From an uncultured Lachnospiraceae bacterium (GTDB taxonomy: Bacteria; Bacillota; Clostridia; Lachnospirales; Lachnospiraceae): a stretch of 64,000 nucleotides of DNA. This document shows positions 25,885-35,122 of the stretch, piece after piece. The position numbers were made by a program, and so were the translations under genes. The notes below the pieces were generated by a model. It had not been told where the DNA came from. It saw only the letters and a program-made list of their open reading frames with translations, and made no database searches. The stretch is taken from contig CANRPO010000001.1 in NCBI GenBank assembly GCA_947632515.1, positions 186,001-250,000 on the forward strand, read 5' to 3'. The number at the start of each line of letters is the position of its first letter. The first letter of the stretch is position 1.

Positions 25885-26391
25885 TGAAATTGACTAACTG
25901 GGTTACAAATAAGAAGATGAAGGAAAGATTTATACAAGTTGCACAGTATGATAACAAAGACAAACTGGAATTGAGATTAGAAAGTTTGGGGAAACTTTTT
26001 TCTCCCCCCCCCTTTTAGAAAAGTAAAGGACTGTATTATTATTTCAAAGAAAAGTGCGGATGAGCTAGAGCCGTATTTGGAGAGTGTAGTGCAGGAAGTG
26101 TATGGAGATAAAACCGGATATGAAGCTAGTAATACTGAGACACGAATAGACTGTTTTTTTGAGAATGCAATTTCAGAGATTACAGGCGTAAAGATAGCAC
26201 TAATTGTTCTTGAAGTTTGGGCAATGAGATTAAAGGAAATGGATCCTGAATCAAATTTTTGTCTTATTATGTGTAGCGATGAAGACCATGTAGAGATTAG
26301 ATTTCATAAAGTTAGAAGTGAGGAGGGCGGATGGTTATTAGATGATATAGAAGATTATAAAGATGGAGCAGTAGGATATATCATAGTTTGA
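25884..26391 (+). pseudogene. immunity-like gene broken at a C9 tract (possibly phase-variable)
   Basis: AAGGAG precedes tandem ATGs at 25881/25884. The frame reads MKLTNWVTNKKMKERFIQVA to KLFSPPPF and stops just after a run of nine C. With eight C the frame continues FRKVKDCIIISKKSADELEP into a natural, acidic, about 168-residue protein ending at 26391 (ISEITGVKIALIVLEVWAMR; SEEGGWLLDDIEDY). So the present sequence is OFF by one base at a homopolymer. The family is unrecognised, but size, acidity and position in a toxin/immunity array suggest an immunity protein. Confidence 0.55.
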
Positions 26392-26472
26392 AATGTTGAT
26401 TTTCCAATGTTGAATAAAGCGGACTATATTATAGTTCCGAACAACAAATGAAAAATATAATGGAGATTATCA

Positions 26473-27240
26473 ATGAAGAAGATTTTCCGAACTAAATATA
26501 CGGCAGTATACATTGTCCTGTCTTGTTTGCTGGTCATGGCTGCCGTTTGTTTTGCCATGTCGTATACAAGAGTGAAGATTGGCATCACTAATATTTGGAA
26601 CGAAGCGCCTGAAGAAATAACGGTACGGCTGAGTAACGGTGAAAGCTATGAGATCACAAAAGAAACGTTTGTGATCGACCATGACCACTTCCTGCCGGAG
26701 TATTCTAATGTAAAATATCCAAACATAAAATTTTCCGATGAAGCCATAAACGATAGGCTGGGCGAAAAAATCAATCGGATCTTCTATGAAACGGCAATGC
26801 TCAATTACGATGAGAAATTAGGACAGGAAATCAATGCGGCATATTCTTGCTATTACGATATAGCGAATGCGGATGAAAATTATATCAGTATTTTTTATCA
26901 TAGCACGGCCGGCGCCGGCGGGGGCGTCGACAATAGATGCTATGCCGTTACCGTATCGCTTGCTGATGGGAATGAGGTGTCGCTTGCTGATTTCATGGAC
27001 ATTGACGAAATCGGGCGCAGGCTTACGGACTACAGAGGAACGGTTTATATGGAACTCGGATACAGTATAGATATATGGCTGGAAAATAAAGAAAAGTTTA
27101 TTGAAAAGTGGCTGGAAGATGAAAGATCACCTTTGCATGGCTGGTATCTGTATGAAGGAAGAATCGGATTCTTTTTTTGGTATCCCCAAGGCAGTCACGC
27201 AAATATCTTCATGGAGTTTTCGGATGTTGTTGACTACTAA
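26473..27240 (+). CDS. signal-anchored DUF4163/DUF3298 (PdaC/RsiV-like) protein
   Basis: 255 residues. N-terminal signal anchor (AVYIVLSCLLVMAAVCFAM, about residues 11-29), then an extracytoplasmic region with the DUF4163-like part (YPNIKFSDEAINDRLGEKI) and a DUF3298-like part (CYAVTVSLADGNEVSLADFM ... EGRIGFFFWYPQGSHANI). Such domains occur in PdaC and RsiV, where they sit outside the membrane. TGGAGAT lies upstream of the ATG. It forms a set with the lipoprotein at 27413 and the protein at 8481. No sigma factor or deacetylase domain is attached, so the role is unknown. Confidence 0.65.
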   Translation: MKKIFRTKYTAVYIVLSCLLVMAAVCFAMSYTRVKIGITNIWNEAPEEITVRLSNGESYEITKETFVIDHDHFLPEYSNVKYPNIKFSDEAINDRLGEKINRIFYETAMLNYDEKLGQEINAAYSCYYDIANADENYISIFYHSTAGAGGGVDNRCYAVTVSLADGNEVSLADFMDIDEIGRRLTDYRGTVYMELGYSIDIWLENKEKFIEKWLEDERSPLHGWYLYEGRIGFFFWYPQGSHANIFMEFSDVVDY

Positions 27241-27464
27241 AAGAGTGGTGGGGATATTACCCTATAGATGGAACAGGATCAACGTCTTATGGATATATAT
27301 ACTTGAAAGAGAAAGTAAAGAAGGATGAAAAGTATACGGTACATAAAGCCCCTAATGGCACTGTGGCTAGAGCAAAAGTATATATGGAATATTATGATCG
27401 GGAGGAACCAATATGGAATTTTTCAGACGAGATATTAGAAAATTGGGATTCCATTTCTTCATAG
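27234..27464 (+). pseudogene. 3' remnant of an immunity-like gene
   Basis: A start-less frame reads EWWGYYPIDGTGSTSYGYIY, KKDEKYTVHKAPNGTVARAK, then VYMEYYDREEPIWNFSDEIL and stops at 27462-27464. It looks like the end of a real small protein. Its last 52 bases overlap the start of the lipoprotein gene at 27413 in another frame, marking the right edge of the toxin island. Confidence 0.35.
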
Positions 27465-29110
27465 TTTTCGCAACTTTCCTTCTGGCGGGCTGCGGTGAGC
27501 GGGAGCAACAGGCCGTTTCTGTATCTGAGGGAGTCTCTGCAGCTGAGGAAGTTGCCGCATCTGAAGAAGAAAAAGACACATCGGACACGGATTCCTATAC
27601 GCTCCTCACGGACGATCTGATCCGCTGGGATCAGGTAAAAGAGACAGAGACGGAAGATTACTATATCGTGACGGTGCAGGAAGAAAACAAAGAAGGGAAG
27701 ATCGTGGAGTATCCGCAGATCGTTCTGAAAGAGGGAGCGGAAATCTTCTGCGGAACGGAACAGATCAATGCCCAGTTGGCGACGTCATATTGGCAGGACT
27801 ATAATGTCCTGTACGCAGACCGGCACTATATCAGTCTGTGGCGCGGTGATGAGAGCGGGGAAGAGAGAACGTCTCTTTTTAATCTGCAATGTCTAAACAC
27901 GTATGTCAGGGATGATAACGATTACAGAGACGCGCCGTGGCCCTCCGGCGAGGTTCCGATCTCCCTCGACGCGATACTGGAAGAGATAGAAAAGGGAAAC
28001 TGCCGTACCGATGAAGCCGGCTATGCGATCTATCGGGAAGACCCGGAAGCGTTTATCGAGAGCGTGCGCAGACAGTTTAAGGAGATCAAGGAAGGCGGCT
28101 ACGAGGAGGCATACTGGACGCGCGAGGATTCGGATTACAGTAAAAAGGCATACAGAATGTATCTCAGAGAGGGTCGGGTCGGTTTCTATATCCACCCTAT
28201 TGAAGTGTGGGAGGAGACAGAATCGAAACGCTTTTATCACTCATCGGAGCATCCGATAGACACGAGCCGCGATTTCCGGATCGAAGTGCCGTATGACTGG
28301 AAGAAAGACGCCCCGGCGTACCATATGCCCTACGAGGTGTATGGAGAACTCTGTGAGAGCGAGACATACGGAACGTTCTATTATCCGCAGATCAGAGGGC
28401 TGGATGAAACGATAACGGCGTCTCTCAACGCGGCGATGAAAGAGGATCTGAATGAAAATCTGGCCTATATGGATCTGGATGTATGGAATGAGAAAATGGT
28501 ATGGTACACTCCGTACGGCGTGGAACGATATTTTGAAAAGCTGCCGCCTGTCCTCGATCCGAAAGTGACATACAGGACAGAAAAATATTTGTGTATTTAT
28601 CAGGATATATACGGTCCTATGCTGGAAAGGATCTGCATGACCGATGCGGCATGGAAACGCTACCATGTCTATGACCTGGAGACGGGGAAAAGCCTGAGAC
28701 TGGGCGACGTCATCCGCGTGGATGAGGCGTTTGTCACATGGCTCAAGCAGGAGAAGAAGGTAGACGCGAGACTTTCCGAGATCACAGGCTGGGAAGAGGA
28801 AATGGACAGCGTGAATGATCCGGCAGAGTGGATGAAGAAGGAACTGGATGATTATCCGGCGGATCTTCTGCTGTCCGTATTGGAGGATGCGGAGTTCTGG
28901 TTGAAGGAAGACAATCTGTTTATCAAGACCCCGCGCTATAATGTGGAGCTTTATGACGGCCTGGTGTATCTGGGAGGAGGAACCGGCCATCCGCCAATCC
29001 CTATTCTCTATGAGGTACGGATCGCGCTTGACGATCTGCAGGGATTTCTTCTTACAGAATCCGGGAATGTGATTTGGGGGCGTTCTTATATCAGCCCATT
29101 TTGTAGTTAA
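27413..29110 (+). CDS. large lipoprotein, RsiV/DUF3298-like repeats
   Basis: 565 residues. GGGAGG is 8 bases before the ATG. Signal peptide with lipobox LLAGC, lipidated Cys at residue 27, followed by an acidic linker. The mature part appears to hold two related units: residues about 60-280 and 285-565, the second with FYYPQIRGLDETITASLNAA (DUF4163-like) and YDLETGKSLRLGDVIRVDEA (DUF3298-like). It should be anchored to the outer face of the membrane. Codon usage returns to the GC-rich backbone style here. Function unknown. Confidence 0.7.
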   Translation: MEFFRRDIRKLGFHFFIVFATFLLAGCGEREQQAVSVSEGVSAAEEVAASEEEKDTSDTDSYTLLTDDLIRWDQVKETETEDYYIVTVQEENKEGKIVEYPQIVLKEGAEIFCGTEQINAQLATSYWQDYNVLYADRHYISLWRGDESGEERTSLFNLQCLNTYVRDDNDYRDAPWPSGEVPISLDAILEEIEKGNCRTDEAGYAIYREDPEAFIESVRRQFKEIKEGGYEEAYWTREDSDYSKKAYRMYLREGRVGFYIHPIEVWEETESKRFYHSSEHPIDTSRDFRIEVPYDWKKDAPAYHMPYEVYGELCESETYGTFYYPQIRGLDETITASLNAAMKEDLNENLAYMDLDVWNEKMVWYTPYGVERYFEKLPPVLDPKVTYRTEKYLCIYQDIYGPMLERICMTDAAWKRYHVYDLETGKSLRLGDVIRVDEAFVTWLKQEKKVDARLSEITGWEEEMDSVNDPAEWMKKELDDYPADLLLSVLEDAEFWLKEDNLFIKTPRYNVELYDGLVYLGGGTGHPPIPILYEVRIALDDLQGFLLTESGNVIWGRSYISPFCS

Positions 29111-29260
29111 TTTTGGCATCAAATTGGCGGCTTTTGATAACAGAAACGCAGGCATAATGTGCAGGCTCTCTGTGTTTTTTAGCCCGCACGGGAAATTAAA
29201 CAGATAGAATAAAGCGGCAAATTTTGGTAAACTTATGATTATAAGGGTTTACTTTTCATT

Positions 29261-30457
29261 ATGAAATCAGAAAGGATGATGACAGTGTTAGAAAAAGCGG
29301 AAGAAAAGGCTATGGTGGAATTTTTAAGCAAATTTGACGATCATCCGTTTTTGGTGAAATTTGCCGATCACGAGTACAAGATCGGAGAGGGCGAGCCGAC
29401 CTTTACAGTGAGACTGAAAAAGGCGATTCCGATTTCCGATCTGTTAAACAGTACGTCTATTGCTTTGGGAGAAGCCTATATGGATGGGAATTTGGATATA
29501 GAGGGCGATCTGTATCAGGCGCTCGATCATTTTCTGGGCCAGATGGGTAAATTTTCGACGGATGAAAAGGCTTTGAAAAAACTGATCCATACGTCCCGGT
29601 CCAAAAAGAATCAGGAAAAAGAAGTTACAAGCCATTACGATATCGGAAATGATTTTTACAAATTGTGGTTAGATGAAACGATGAGCTATTCCTGCGCGTA
29701 TTTCAAAAATCCGACAGATACGCTTTACGATGCGCAGGTTCATAAAGTGGACTATATTTTACAGAAACTGCATTTAGAAGAAGGCATGACTCTTCTGGAC
29801 ATCGGCTGCGGCTGGGGATTTTTATTGATCGAGGCGGCCAAAAAATACAAAATACACGGTACGGGCATTACGCTCAGCCATGAACAGCGCGCGGAATTTC
29901 AGCGCAGAATTGAAGAAGAGGGCCTGCAGGATTATTTGACGGTGGAAAGAATGGATTACCGGGATCTGCCGAAAACAGGAAAACAGTTTGACCGTGTGGT
30001 CAGCGTCGGCATGGTGGAACACGTAGGCAGAGAAAACTATCAGCTGTTTCATGATTGCGTAAAAGACGTGTTAAAAGACGGCGGCGTTTATTTGCTGCAT
30101 TTTATCAGTGCGCTCAAAGAGCATCCGGGAGATGCATGGATTAAGAAATATATCTTTCCGGGCGGCGTGATCCCGAGTCTTCGGGAGATGATAGGCGCAA
30201 TGGCGGAGGATGACTTTCATGTATTGGATGTGGAAAATCTTCGTCTGCACTATAATAAGACGCTCCTTTGCTGGGTAAAAAATTATCATGAACATTTAGA
30301 GGAAGTCTCCAAAATGTTTGACGAGCGTTTTATCAGAATGTGGGATATGTATTTGTCCGCATGTGCTGCGACCTTCCATAACGGCATCATCGATCTGCAT
30401 CAGATTCTTGCGACAAAAGGGATCAACAATGATCTGCCGATGACAAGGTGGTATTAG
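29261..30457 (+). CDS. cfa: cyclopropane-fatty-acyl-phospholipid synthase
   Basis: Adds a methylene group from SAM across unsaturated acyl chains of membrane lipids. 398 residues, the family's normal length. N-terminal domain (1-125) with GEAYMDGNLDIEGDL, then SHYDIGNDFYKLWLDETMSY near 130 (a family hallmark), SAM-binding motif I LDIGCGWGF near 179, TGITLSHEQ near 206, and MVEHVGRENY near 252 carrying the conserved Glu-His of the active site. Only AAGGG upstream, so translation may be moderate. In-frame ATGs at 29276 and 29279 are alternatives but lack better sites. Monocistronic. Confidence 0.92.
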   Translation: MKSERMMTVLEKAEEKAMVEFLSKFDDHPFLVKFADHEYKIGEGEPTFTVRLKKAIPISDLLNSTSIALGEAYMDGNLDIEGDLYQALDHFLGQMGKFSTDEKALKKLIHTSRSKKNQEKEVTSHYDIGNDFYKLWLDETMSYSCAYFKNPTDTLYDAQVHKVDYILQKLHLEEGMTLLDIGCGWGFLLIEAAKKYKIHGTGITLSHEQRAEFQRRIEEEGLQDYLTVERMDYRDLPKTGKQFDRVVSVGMVEHVGRENYQLFHDCVKDVLKDGGVYLLHFISALKEHPGDAWIKKYIFPGGVIPSLREMIGAMAEDDFHVLDVENLRLHYNKTLLCWVKNYHEHLEEVSKMFDERFIRMWDMYLSACAATFHNGIIDLHQILATKGINNDLPMTRWY

Positions 30458-30550
30458 GCGGCATCGGATCGCAAGGGCCGTAGTGCTTTTGATAGCCGTA
30501 TCTTGGGATAGCGTTGCGGTCTGCGGAACTTTATCCATGTGAGGACAGCG

Positions 30551-31510
30551 ATGATACTTAGCGCAAGCAGAAGAACAGACATACCGAATTACTATTCGGA
30601 TTGGTTTCTGAACAGGATCAGAGAGGGATTTTTGTATGTGCGCAATCCCATGAATGCGCGTCAGGTCAGCAGGATAGCATTGTCGCCGGAGACGGTGGAC
30701 TGCATTGTATTCTGGACGAAAAATCCGGCGAACATGCTGGACAAATTGGAAAGCCTGCGGGATTACACATACTATTTTCAGTTCACGCTAACCGGATACG
30801 GCAGAGATGTGGAGCCCGGTCTTCCCGATAAGAAAAAGGCGCTGGTCCCGACCTTTCAGCGTCTGTCAGATCGCATCGGCAAAGAGAGGGTGATCTGGCG
30901 CTATGATCCTATTCTCCTGAGCGGGCGGTACACGGCAGAGTATCACCTGAGGGCGTTTGCAAAGATCGCGGACAGGCTGGCGGATTACACGGAGCGGGTG
31001 GTGATCAGTTTTGTGGATTCCTATGCCAAGATTCAGAGAAATCTGTCGGCGCTTGGCGTCAGACAACCCACGGACGGAGAGATGAGGGAGCTTGCCGCGC
31101 AGATGGCGCAGATCGCGGCGGCGCATCATCTGGTCATCGAATCCTGCGCGGAGCAGATCGATCTTAGCGAGGTTGGGATCTCCCACGGCAGCTGTATCGA
31201 CAAGGCGCTGATCGAGCGGTTGACCGGGTGTAAGCTGTCCGGTCAGAGGGACAGGAATCAGAGAGCGGCGTGCGGCTGTCTGGAGAGCGTCGAGGTGGGA
31301 AGGTACAACACCTGTCTGAACGGCTGCAAATACTGTTACGCGAACGAGGGTGGGGCGAAGGTGCGGGAAACTGTAAAAGCCTATGACCCGTGTGCGCCGC
31401 TTTTGTGCGGCGGCGTCACCGCAGAGGACAGGGTCACGGACAGGCAGGGAAAATCCTTAAAAGAGACGCAGATAACGCTATTTGACTGGAAACGGGAGGA
31501 TGCAAAATGA
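30551..31510 (+). CDS. DUF1848 family protein (radical-SAM-like cysteine cluster)
   Basis: 319 residues. ATG at 30551 is chosen over an upstream GTG (30539) because GTGAGGA lies just before it and the family begins MILSASRRTDIP. Conserved landmarks: PMNARQVSRIALSPETV, FWTKNP, FQFTLTGYG, WRYDPIL, and near the C-terminus CGCLESVEVGRYNTC with CLNGCKYCYAN, a C-x3-C-x2-C cluster that could hold an iron-sulfur centre. Molecular function is not known. Its stop overlaps the start of the nitrilase-family gene (ATGA), so the two are coupled. Confidence 0.85.
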   Translation: MILSASRRTDIPNYYSDWFLNRIREGFLYVRNPMNARQVSRIALSPETVDCIVFWTKNPANMLDKLESLRDYTYYFQFTLTGYGRDVEPGLPDKKKALVPTFQRLSDRIGKERVIWRYDPILLSGRYTAEYHLRAFAKIADRLADYTERVVISFVDSYAKIQRNLSALGVRQPTDGEMRELAAQMAQIAAAHHLVIESCAEQIDLSEVGISHGSCIDKALIERLTGCKLSGQRDRNQRAACGCLESVEVGRYNTCLNGCKYCYANEGGAKVRETVKAYDPCAPLLCGGVTAEDRVTDRQGKSLKETQITLFDWKREDAK

Positions 31511-32340
31511 CCTTAAAGATTGCCTTGCTCCAACTTCTTCCCGGGAAGGATTTGGAGGAACAACTGAAGATTGGAATGGCCGCCTGTGAGAAAGCGAAGG
31601 AACTGGGAGCCGACGTCGCCCTGTTCCCGGAGATGTGGAGCGACGGCTATGCCATACCGCAGGATAAGGCCGCGCTGGAAAAGCTGGCCCTTCCCGCTGA
31701 CGGGGATTTCGTGCGGCAGTTCGGCGCGCTGGCGGCGCGCCTTCAGATGGCCATAGGAATTACTTTTCTGGAGCGGCACAGTCCCAAACCGCTCAATTCC
31801 ATGGCTTTGTATGACAGACGGGGCGTATGCGTCCTTCATTATTCCAAGGTGCATACCTGCGCTTTTGACGAGGAGCGCATGCTTTCCGAAGGAGAGGACT
31901 TCCATGTGGCGGATCTGGACATCGGGGCGGGTACGGTCAAGGTGGGCTGCATGATCTGCTTTGACAGAGAATTTCCCGAGAGCGCCAGGATTTTGATGCT
32001 AAAAGGGGCGGAGGTGATTCTTGCGCCGAACGCCTGCCCCATGGAGCTGAACCGTCTCGCCGCCTTGCGCACCCGCGCCTACGAGAATAAGCTTGCCGTC
32101 GCCACCTGCAATTATCCAAAAGGGCAGCCTGACTGCAATGGGCGTTCCACGGTATTTGACGGTGTGGCGTGGCTGCGGGACGAGCCGGGAACGCGCGACA
32201 TGTGCATTCTGGAGGCTCCTGAGGAAGAGGGGATTTTTCCGGCAGAGATCGACTTGGATATGCTGCGGACATACCGCGAGCATGAGGTAATGGGTGATAC
32301 ATACCGCCATCCGGAGAAGTATGGCATATTGAGCGAATGA
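31507..32340 (+). CDS. carbon-nitrogen hydrolase (nitrilase superfamily)
   Basis: 277 residues. Hydrolyses amide or nitrile C-N bonds in the cytoplasm; the exact substrate is unknown. The Glu-Lys-Cys triad is visible: LFPEMWSDGY near residue 39-48 (Glu), LHYSKVHTC near 111 (Lys), and GCMICFDREFPESAR near 146 (Cys). Relatives act on omega-amides or N-carbamoyl compounds. Translationally coupled to the DUF1848 gene upstream. Ends 124 bases before the ArsC/Spx-like gene; the gap contains a possible extended -10 element TATAAT at 32402-32407 but no clear -35. Confidence 0.88.
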   Translation: MTLKIALLQLLPGKDLEEQLKIGMAACEKAKELGADVALFPEMWSDGYAIPQDKAALEKLALPADGDFVRQFGALAARLQMAIGITFLERHSPKPLNSMALYDRRGVCVLHYSKVHTCAFDEERMLSEGEDFHVADLDIGAGTVKVGCMICFDREFPESARILMLKGAEVILAPNACPMELNRLAALRTRAYENKLAVATCNYPKGQPDCNGRSTVFDGVAWLRDEPGTRDMCILEAPEEEGIFPAEIDLDMLRTYREHEVMGDTYRHPEKYGILSE

Positions 32341-32464
32341 TTTGCGGACGAGGTGATTTGCAGCGAATGATTTTGTACATGCAAATTGTGGGAAATGGTT
32401 ATATAATAGAAGAATGTGAAGAGATAAAAGCGTATATTTGAGATACGAGCACAGGAGGAACAAA

Positions 32465-32821
32465 ATGTTATTTGTATGGTACCCAAAATGCACTACCTGC
32501 CAGAAGGCAAAAAGATGGTTGGAGAAAAACGGCGTCTCTTTTCAGGAGAGACACATCAAAGAAGAAAATCCGACGGTCGATGAGTTGAGGGAGTGGCACA
32601 AGCTGAGCGGCCTTCCGCTGAAACGGTTTTTTAATACCAACGGCCTGCGGTACAAGGAACTTCAGCTAAAGGACAGGCTTTCCACCATGAGCGAGGAGGA
32701 ACAGTACGCGATCCTTGCGTCGGATGGGCTTTTGGTGAAACGCCCGATCTTGGCGGGTCCGGAGTTTGCGCTGGTGGGCTTTAAAGAGGACGAGTGGGAA
32801 AGAGCGTTTGGCCAAAGATAA
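32465..32821 (+). CDS. ArsC/Spx-family thioredoxin-fold protein
   Basis: 118 residues. ATG at 32465 with AGGAGG 7 bases upstream. Thioredoxin-like fold with the CxxC active site CTTC at residues 10-13, ERHIKEENPT, SGLPLKRFFNTNGLRYKEL and KRPILAGPEFALVGFKEDEW near the end, the cis-Pro region of ArsC/Spx. Could be an arsenate-reductase-like oxidoreductase or a Spx/MgsR-type regulator; no ars genes are adjacent, so no specific role is claimed. Confidence 0.85.
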   Translation: MLFVWYPKCTTCQKAKRWLEKNGVSFQERHIKEENPTVDELREWHKLSGLPLKRFFNTNGLRYKELQLKDRLSTMSEEEQYAILASDGLLVKRPILAGPEFALVGFKEDEWERAFGQR

Positions 32822-32851
32822 GGATCCTGAATCAGAGGAAGATATAAAGGA

Positions 32852-34186
32852 ATGAGAGACATGACGACAGGCACTGCTTGGGGGCATTTATGGCGCTACG
32901 CAGTGCCGATTCTATTGGGGAATTGGATGCAGTTGGCGTACAATGCCGTGGATTCCATTATCGCGGGCCGATTTATCGGCAAGGATGCGTTGGCGGCGGA
33001 AGGGATCGCCGGCCCGGTGATGAATCTGGTGATCCTGGCGATCACGGGACTATGTATCGGGACAGGCGTGTTGATGAGCGAGTTTTTCGGTGCGGGAGAC
33101 TTGAAACGATACCGGGAGAGTCTCGGCACCACCATGAGCATCGGGACGGCGGCGAGCGTTTCGGTGATGGGGTTTTGCATAGTGTTTACGCCTATGATGT
33201 TAAGATGGATGGCTGTTCCGGCGGAAATTTTCGGCATCACGACGCGGTATTTGCAGATCATTTTTGTGGGAATGCCGTTTACTTTCTTATATAATGCGCT
33301 TGCCACGGGGTTAAAGAGCGCGGGCGATTCCAAGACGCCCTTAAAATTTCTCACCTTTTCTTCTGTGTTAAACGCCGGACTTGACCTGATCTTTCTGGGG
33401 GTGATGCATTTCGGTATTGTGTGCAGCGCGGTGACGACCGTTGTGGCGGAGGCTGTCTCCGCGCTGTTAGTCGCGGTCTATCTGCACAGGAAGTTTCCGA
33501 CGCTTTGCCCGAGTCGGGAAGAATGCCGGATAGACAGGGGACATCTGCGTAAGATCCTGCAGTATGGCGGGCCGACGGCTTTTCAGCAGGCGGTGCAGCC
33601 TATTGGAAAGATTCTGATTCAAGGGCAGATCAACGCGCTGGGCGTGACGACGATCGCGGCCTTTAACGCGGTGACGCGGGTGGATGAGTTTGCCTTTATC
33701 CCGGAACAGGGGATCGCGGCGGCTATTGCCACTTTTATCGCGCAGAACAGAGGAGCCGGGAAGGAGGAGCGGATTCGCCCGGGATTTCGGGCCGGACTTC
33801 GGCTGGAAGTATGCTATTGGGTTTTGATCGGAACGGCGACGGCATTTTTGCGGACGCCTGTCATGGGGCTTTTCGTGGCGGGAGAGGGCGCGCAGGAGAT
33901 CGTGCGGACGGGGAGCCGGTATCTGGGGCTGATGGCGCTCTTCTATCTGTATCCGGCATTCACCAACGGTTTTCAGGGATTTTATCGCGGTATGGGGAAG
34001 ATGTATACCACGATTCTGGGAACGGCGATTCAGATCTCCGTGCGGGCGATCGGCACGTTTGTTATGGCGCCGCAGCTGGGAATTGTCGGCGTCGCCTACG
34101 CCTGCGTCGTCGGCTGGACGGCTATGATGCTGTTCGAGGCGCCGTACTATTTCCGCACCGTGCGGGCGCGGGCGCTGCAGCGATAG
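32852..34186 (+). CDS. MATE-family multidrug efflux transporter
   Basis: 444 residues, about 12 transmembrane helices in two six-helix halves. Family features: NWMQLAYNAVDSIIAGRFIG at the start (MATE TM1), ATGLKSAGDSKTPLKF in the middle, GPTAFQQAVQPIGKILIQG for the second half and NGFQGFYRGMGKMYTTI. Exports drugs or metabolites in exchange for Na+ or H+; the coupling ion is not readable. AAAGGAA before the ATG. 30 bases after the ArsC/Spx-like gene, probably co-transcribed. Confidence 0.9.
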   Translation: MRDMTTGTAWGHLWRYAVPILLGNWMQLAYNAVDSIIAGRFIGKDALAAEGIAGPVMNLVILAITGLCIGTGVLMSEFFGAGDLKRYRESLGTTMSIGTAASVSVMGFCIVFTPMMLRWMAVPAEIFGITTRYLQIIFVGMPFTFLYNALATGLKSAGDSKTPLKFLTFSSVLNAGLDLIFLGVMHFGIVCSAVTTVVAEAVSALLVAVYLHRKFPTLCPSREECRIDRGHLRKILQYGGPTAFQQAVQPIGKILIQGQINALGVTTIAAFNAVTRVDEFAFIPEQGIAAAIATFIAQNRGAGKEERIRPGFRAGLRLEVCYWVLIGTATAFLRTPVMGLFVAGEGAQEIVRTGSRYLGLMALFYLYPAFTNGFQGFYRGMGKMYTTILGTAIQISVRAIGTFVMAPQLGIVGVAYACVVGWTAMMLFEAPYYFRTVRARALQR

Positions 34187-34234
34187 AGTAGAACGTGCCG
34201 GAAGAGACGTCAAAATCAGATGAAAGATTACTGA

Positions 34235-34263
34235 TGTCAAAGGGCGTTTGGTTGTGGTATAAT
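34235..34263 (+). promoter_or_regulatory. promoter of the S66 peptidase gene
   Basis: TGTCAA at 34235-34240, 17-base spacer, TATAAT at 34258-34263 preceded by TGTGG. Start expected near 34270, giving a short leader. Confidence 0.55.
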
Positions 34264-34282
34264 CAGCTTGGGAGGTGCTGAT

Positions 34283-35119
34283 ATGAAGGCTGCGCTGGTT
34301 GCCTGCTCCGATCCCATGCTGTTGTACCAGCGGGCGGATGTGGAGCGGCTGAAAACGTTGTTGGAACAAGAGAATGTGGAGGTCGTTCTCAGTCCGCATC
34401 TGTTTGACCGCGTCGAGGATCTCACCGAAAAGGAGAAGGCCGACGACCTGACGGGGTATTTCCGCGATCCCGCCATGGATTTTATTTTCGATATTTCCGG
34501 CGGCGACATCGCCAATTCTGTACTGCAGGAACTGAATTATGAAGAGATCAGGGAGAGCCGGGCGGTGTTCTGCGGTTACAGCGATCTCACCACTGTGCTG
34601 AACGCGGTCTATGCGAAGACGGGGCGCGCGACGGTCAATTATCAGATACGGAATCTGCTGTATGATCACGGTGAGACGCAGCGGGTTTATTTCAGGGAAC
34701 ATATTTTGACGGGGCACATCACAGGATCCGATTTGGAGTGCCGTTTTCTGCGCGGGAACTCCATGAGCGGCAGAGTGCTTGGCGGCAATGTCCGCTGTTT
34801 TCTGAAACTTGCGGGAACGCCCTTTTTCCCGGATCTTACCGGGGCTATCCTGCTCTTGGAGGCATACAGCGGCACGCCCATGAAGATGACGACCTATCTG
34901 CATCAGCTCAGTCAGATGGGCGTGTTTGGGAAGATAAGCGGCATCCTGCTCGGCCGATTCTCCGAGATGGAGAAGAAGGGATATACGCCCACGGTGCGGG
35001 AACTTGTCGAAAAGATCGTCCCGCCGGAGATTCCGATCGCGGCGACGCCCTATGTGGGACATGAGACGGATGCGAGAGCGATCTGTATCGGACGGGAATA
35101 TTCTTTGAAGGAGGGCTGA
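34283..35119 (+). CDS. S66-family serine peptidase (LD-carboxypeptidase/MccF-like)
   Basis: 278 residues; ATG at 34283 with GGGAGG 8 bases upstream. S66 features: FIFDISGGDIANSVL early, the nucleophile elbow FCGYSDLT (Ser near residue 99), the Glu in LLLEAYSGTP and the His in YVGHETDARA near 259, forming the Ser-Glu-His triad. Cytoplasmic. Family members trim murein tetrapeptides (LdcA) or inactivate microcin C-type compounds (MccF); nothing adjacent decides between them. Confidence 0.85.
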   Translation: MKAALVACSDPMLLYQRADVERLKTLLEQENVEVVLSPHLFDRVEDLTEKEKADDLTGYFRDPAMDFIFDISGGDIANSVLQELNYEEIRESRAVFCGYSDLTTVLNAVYAKTGRATVNYQIRNLLYDHGETQRVYFREHILTGHITGSDLECRFLRGNSMSGRVLGGNVRCFLKLAGTPFFPDLTGAILLLEAYSGTPMKMTTYLHQLSQMGVFGKISGILLGRFSEMEKKGYTPTVRELVEKIVPPEIPIAATPYVGHETDARAICIGREYSLKEG

Positions 35120-35122
35120 CGG

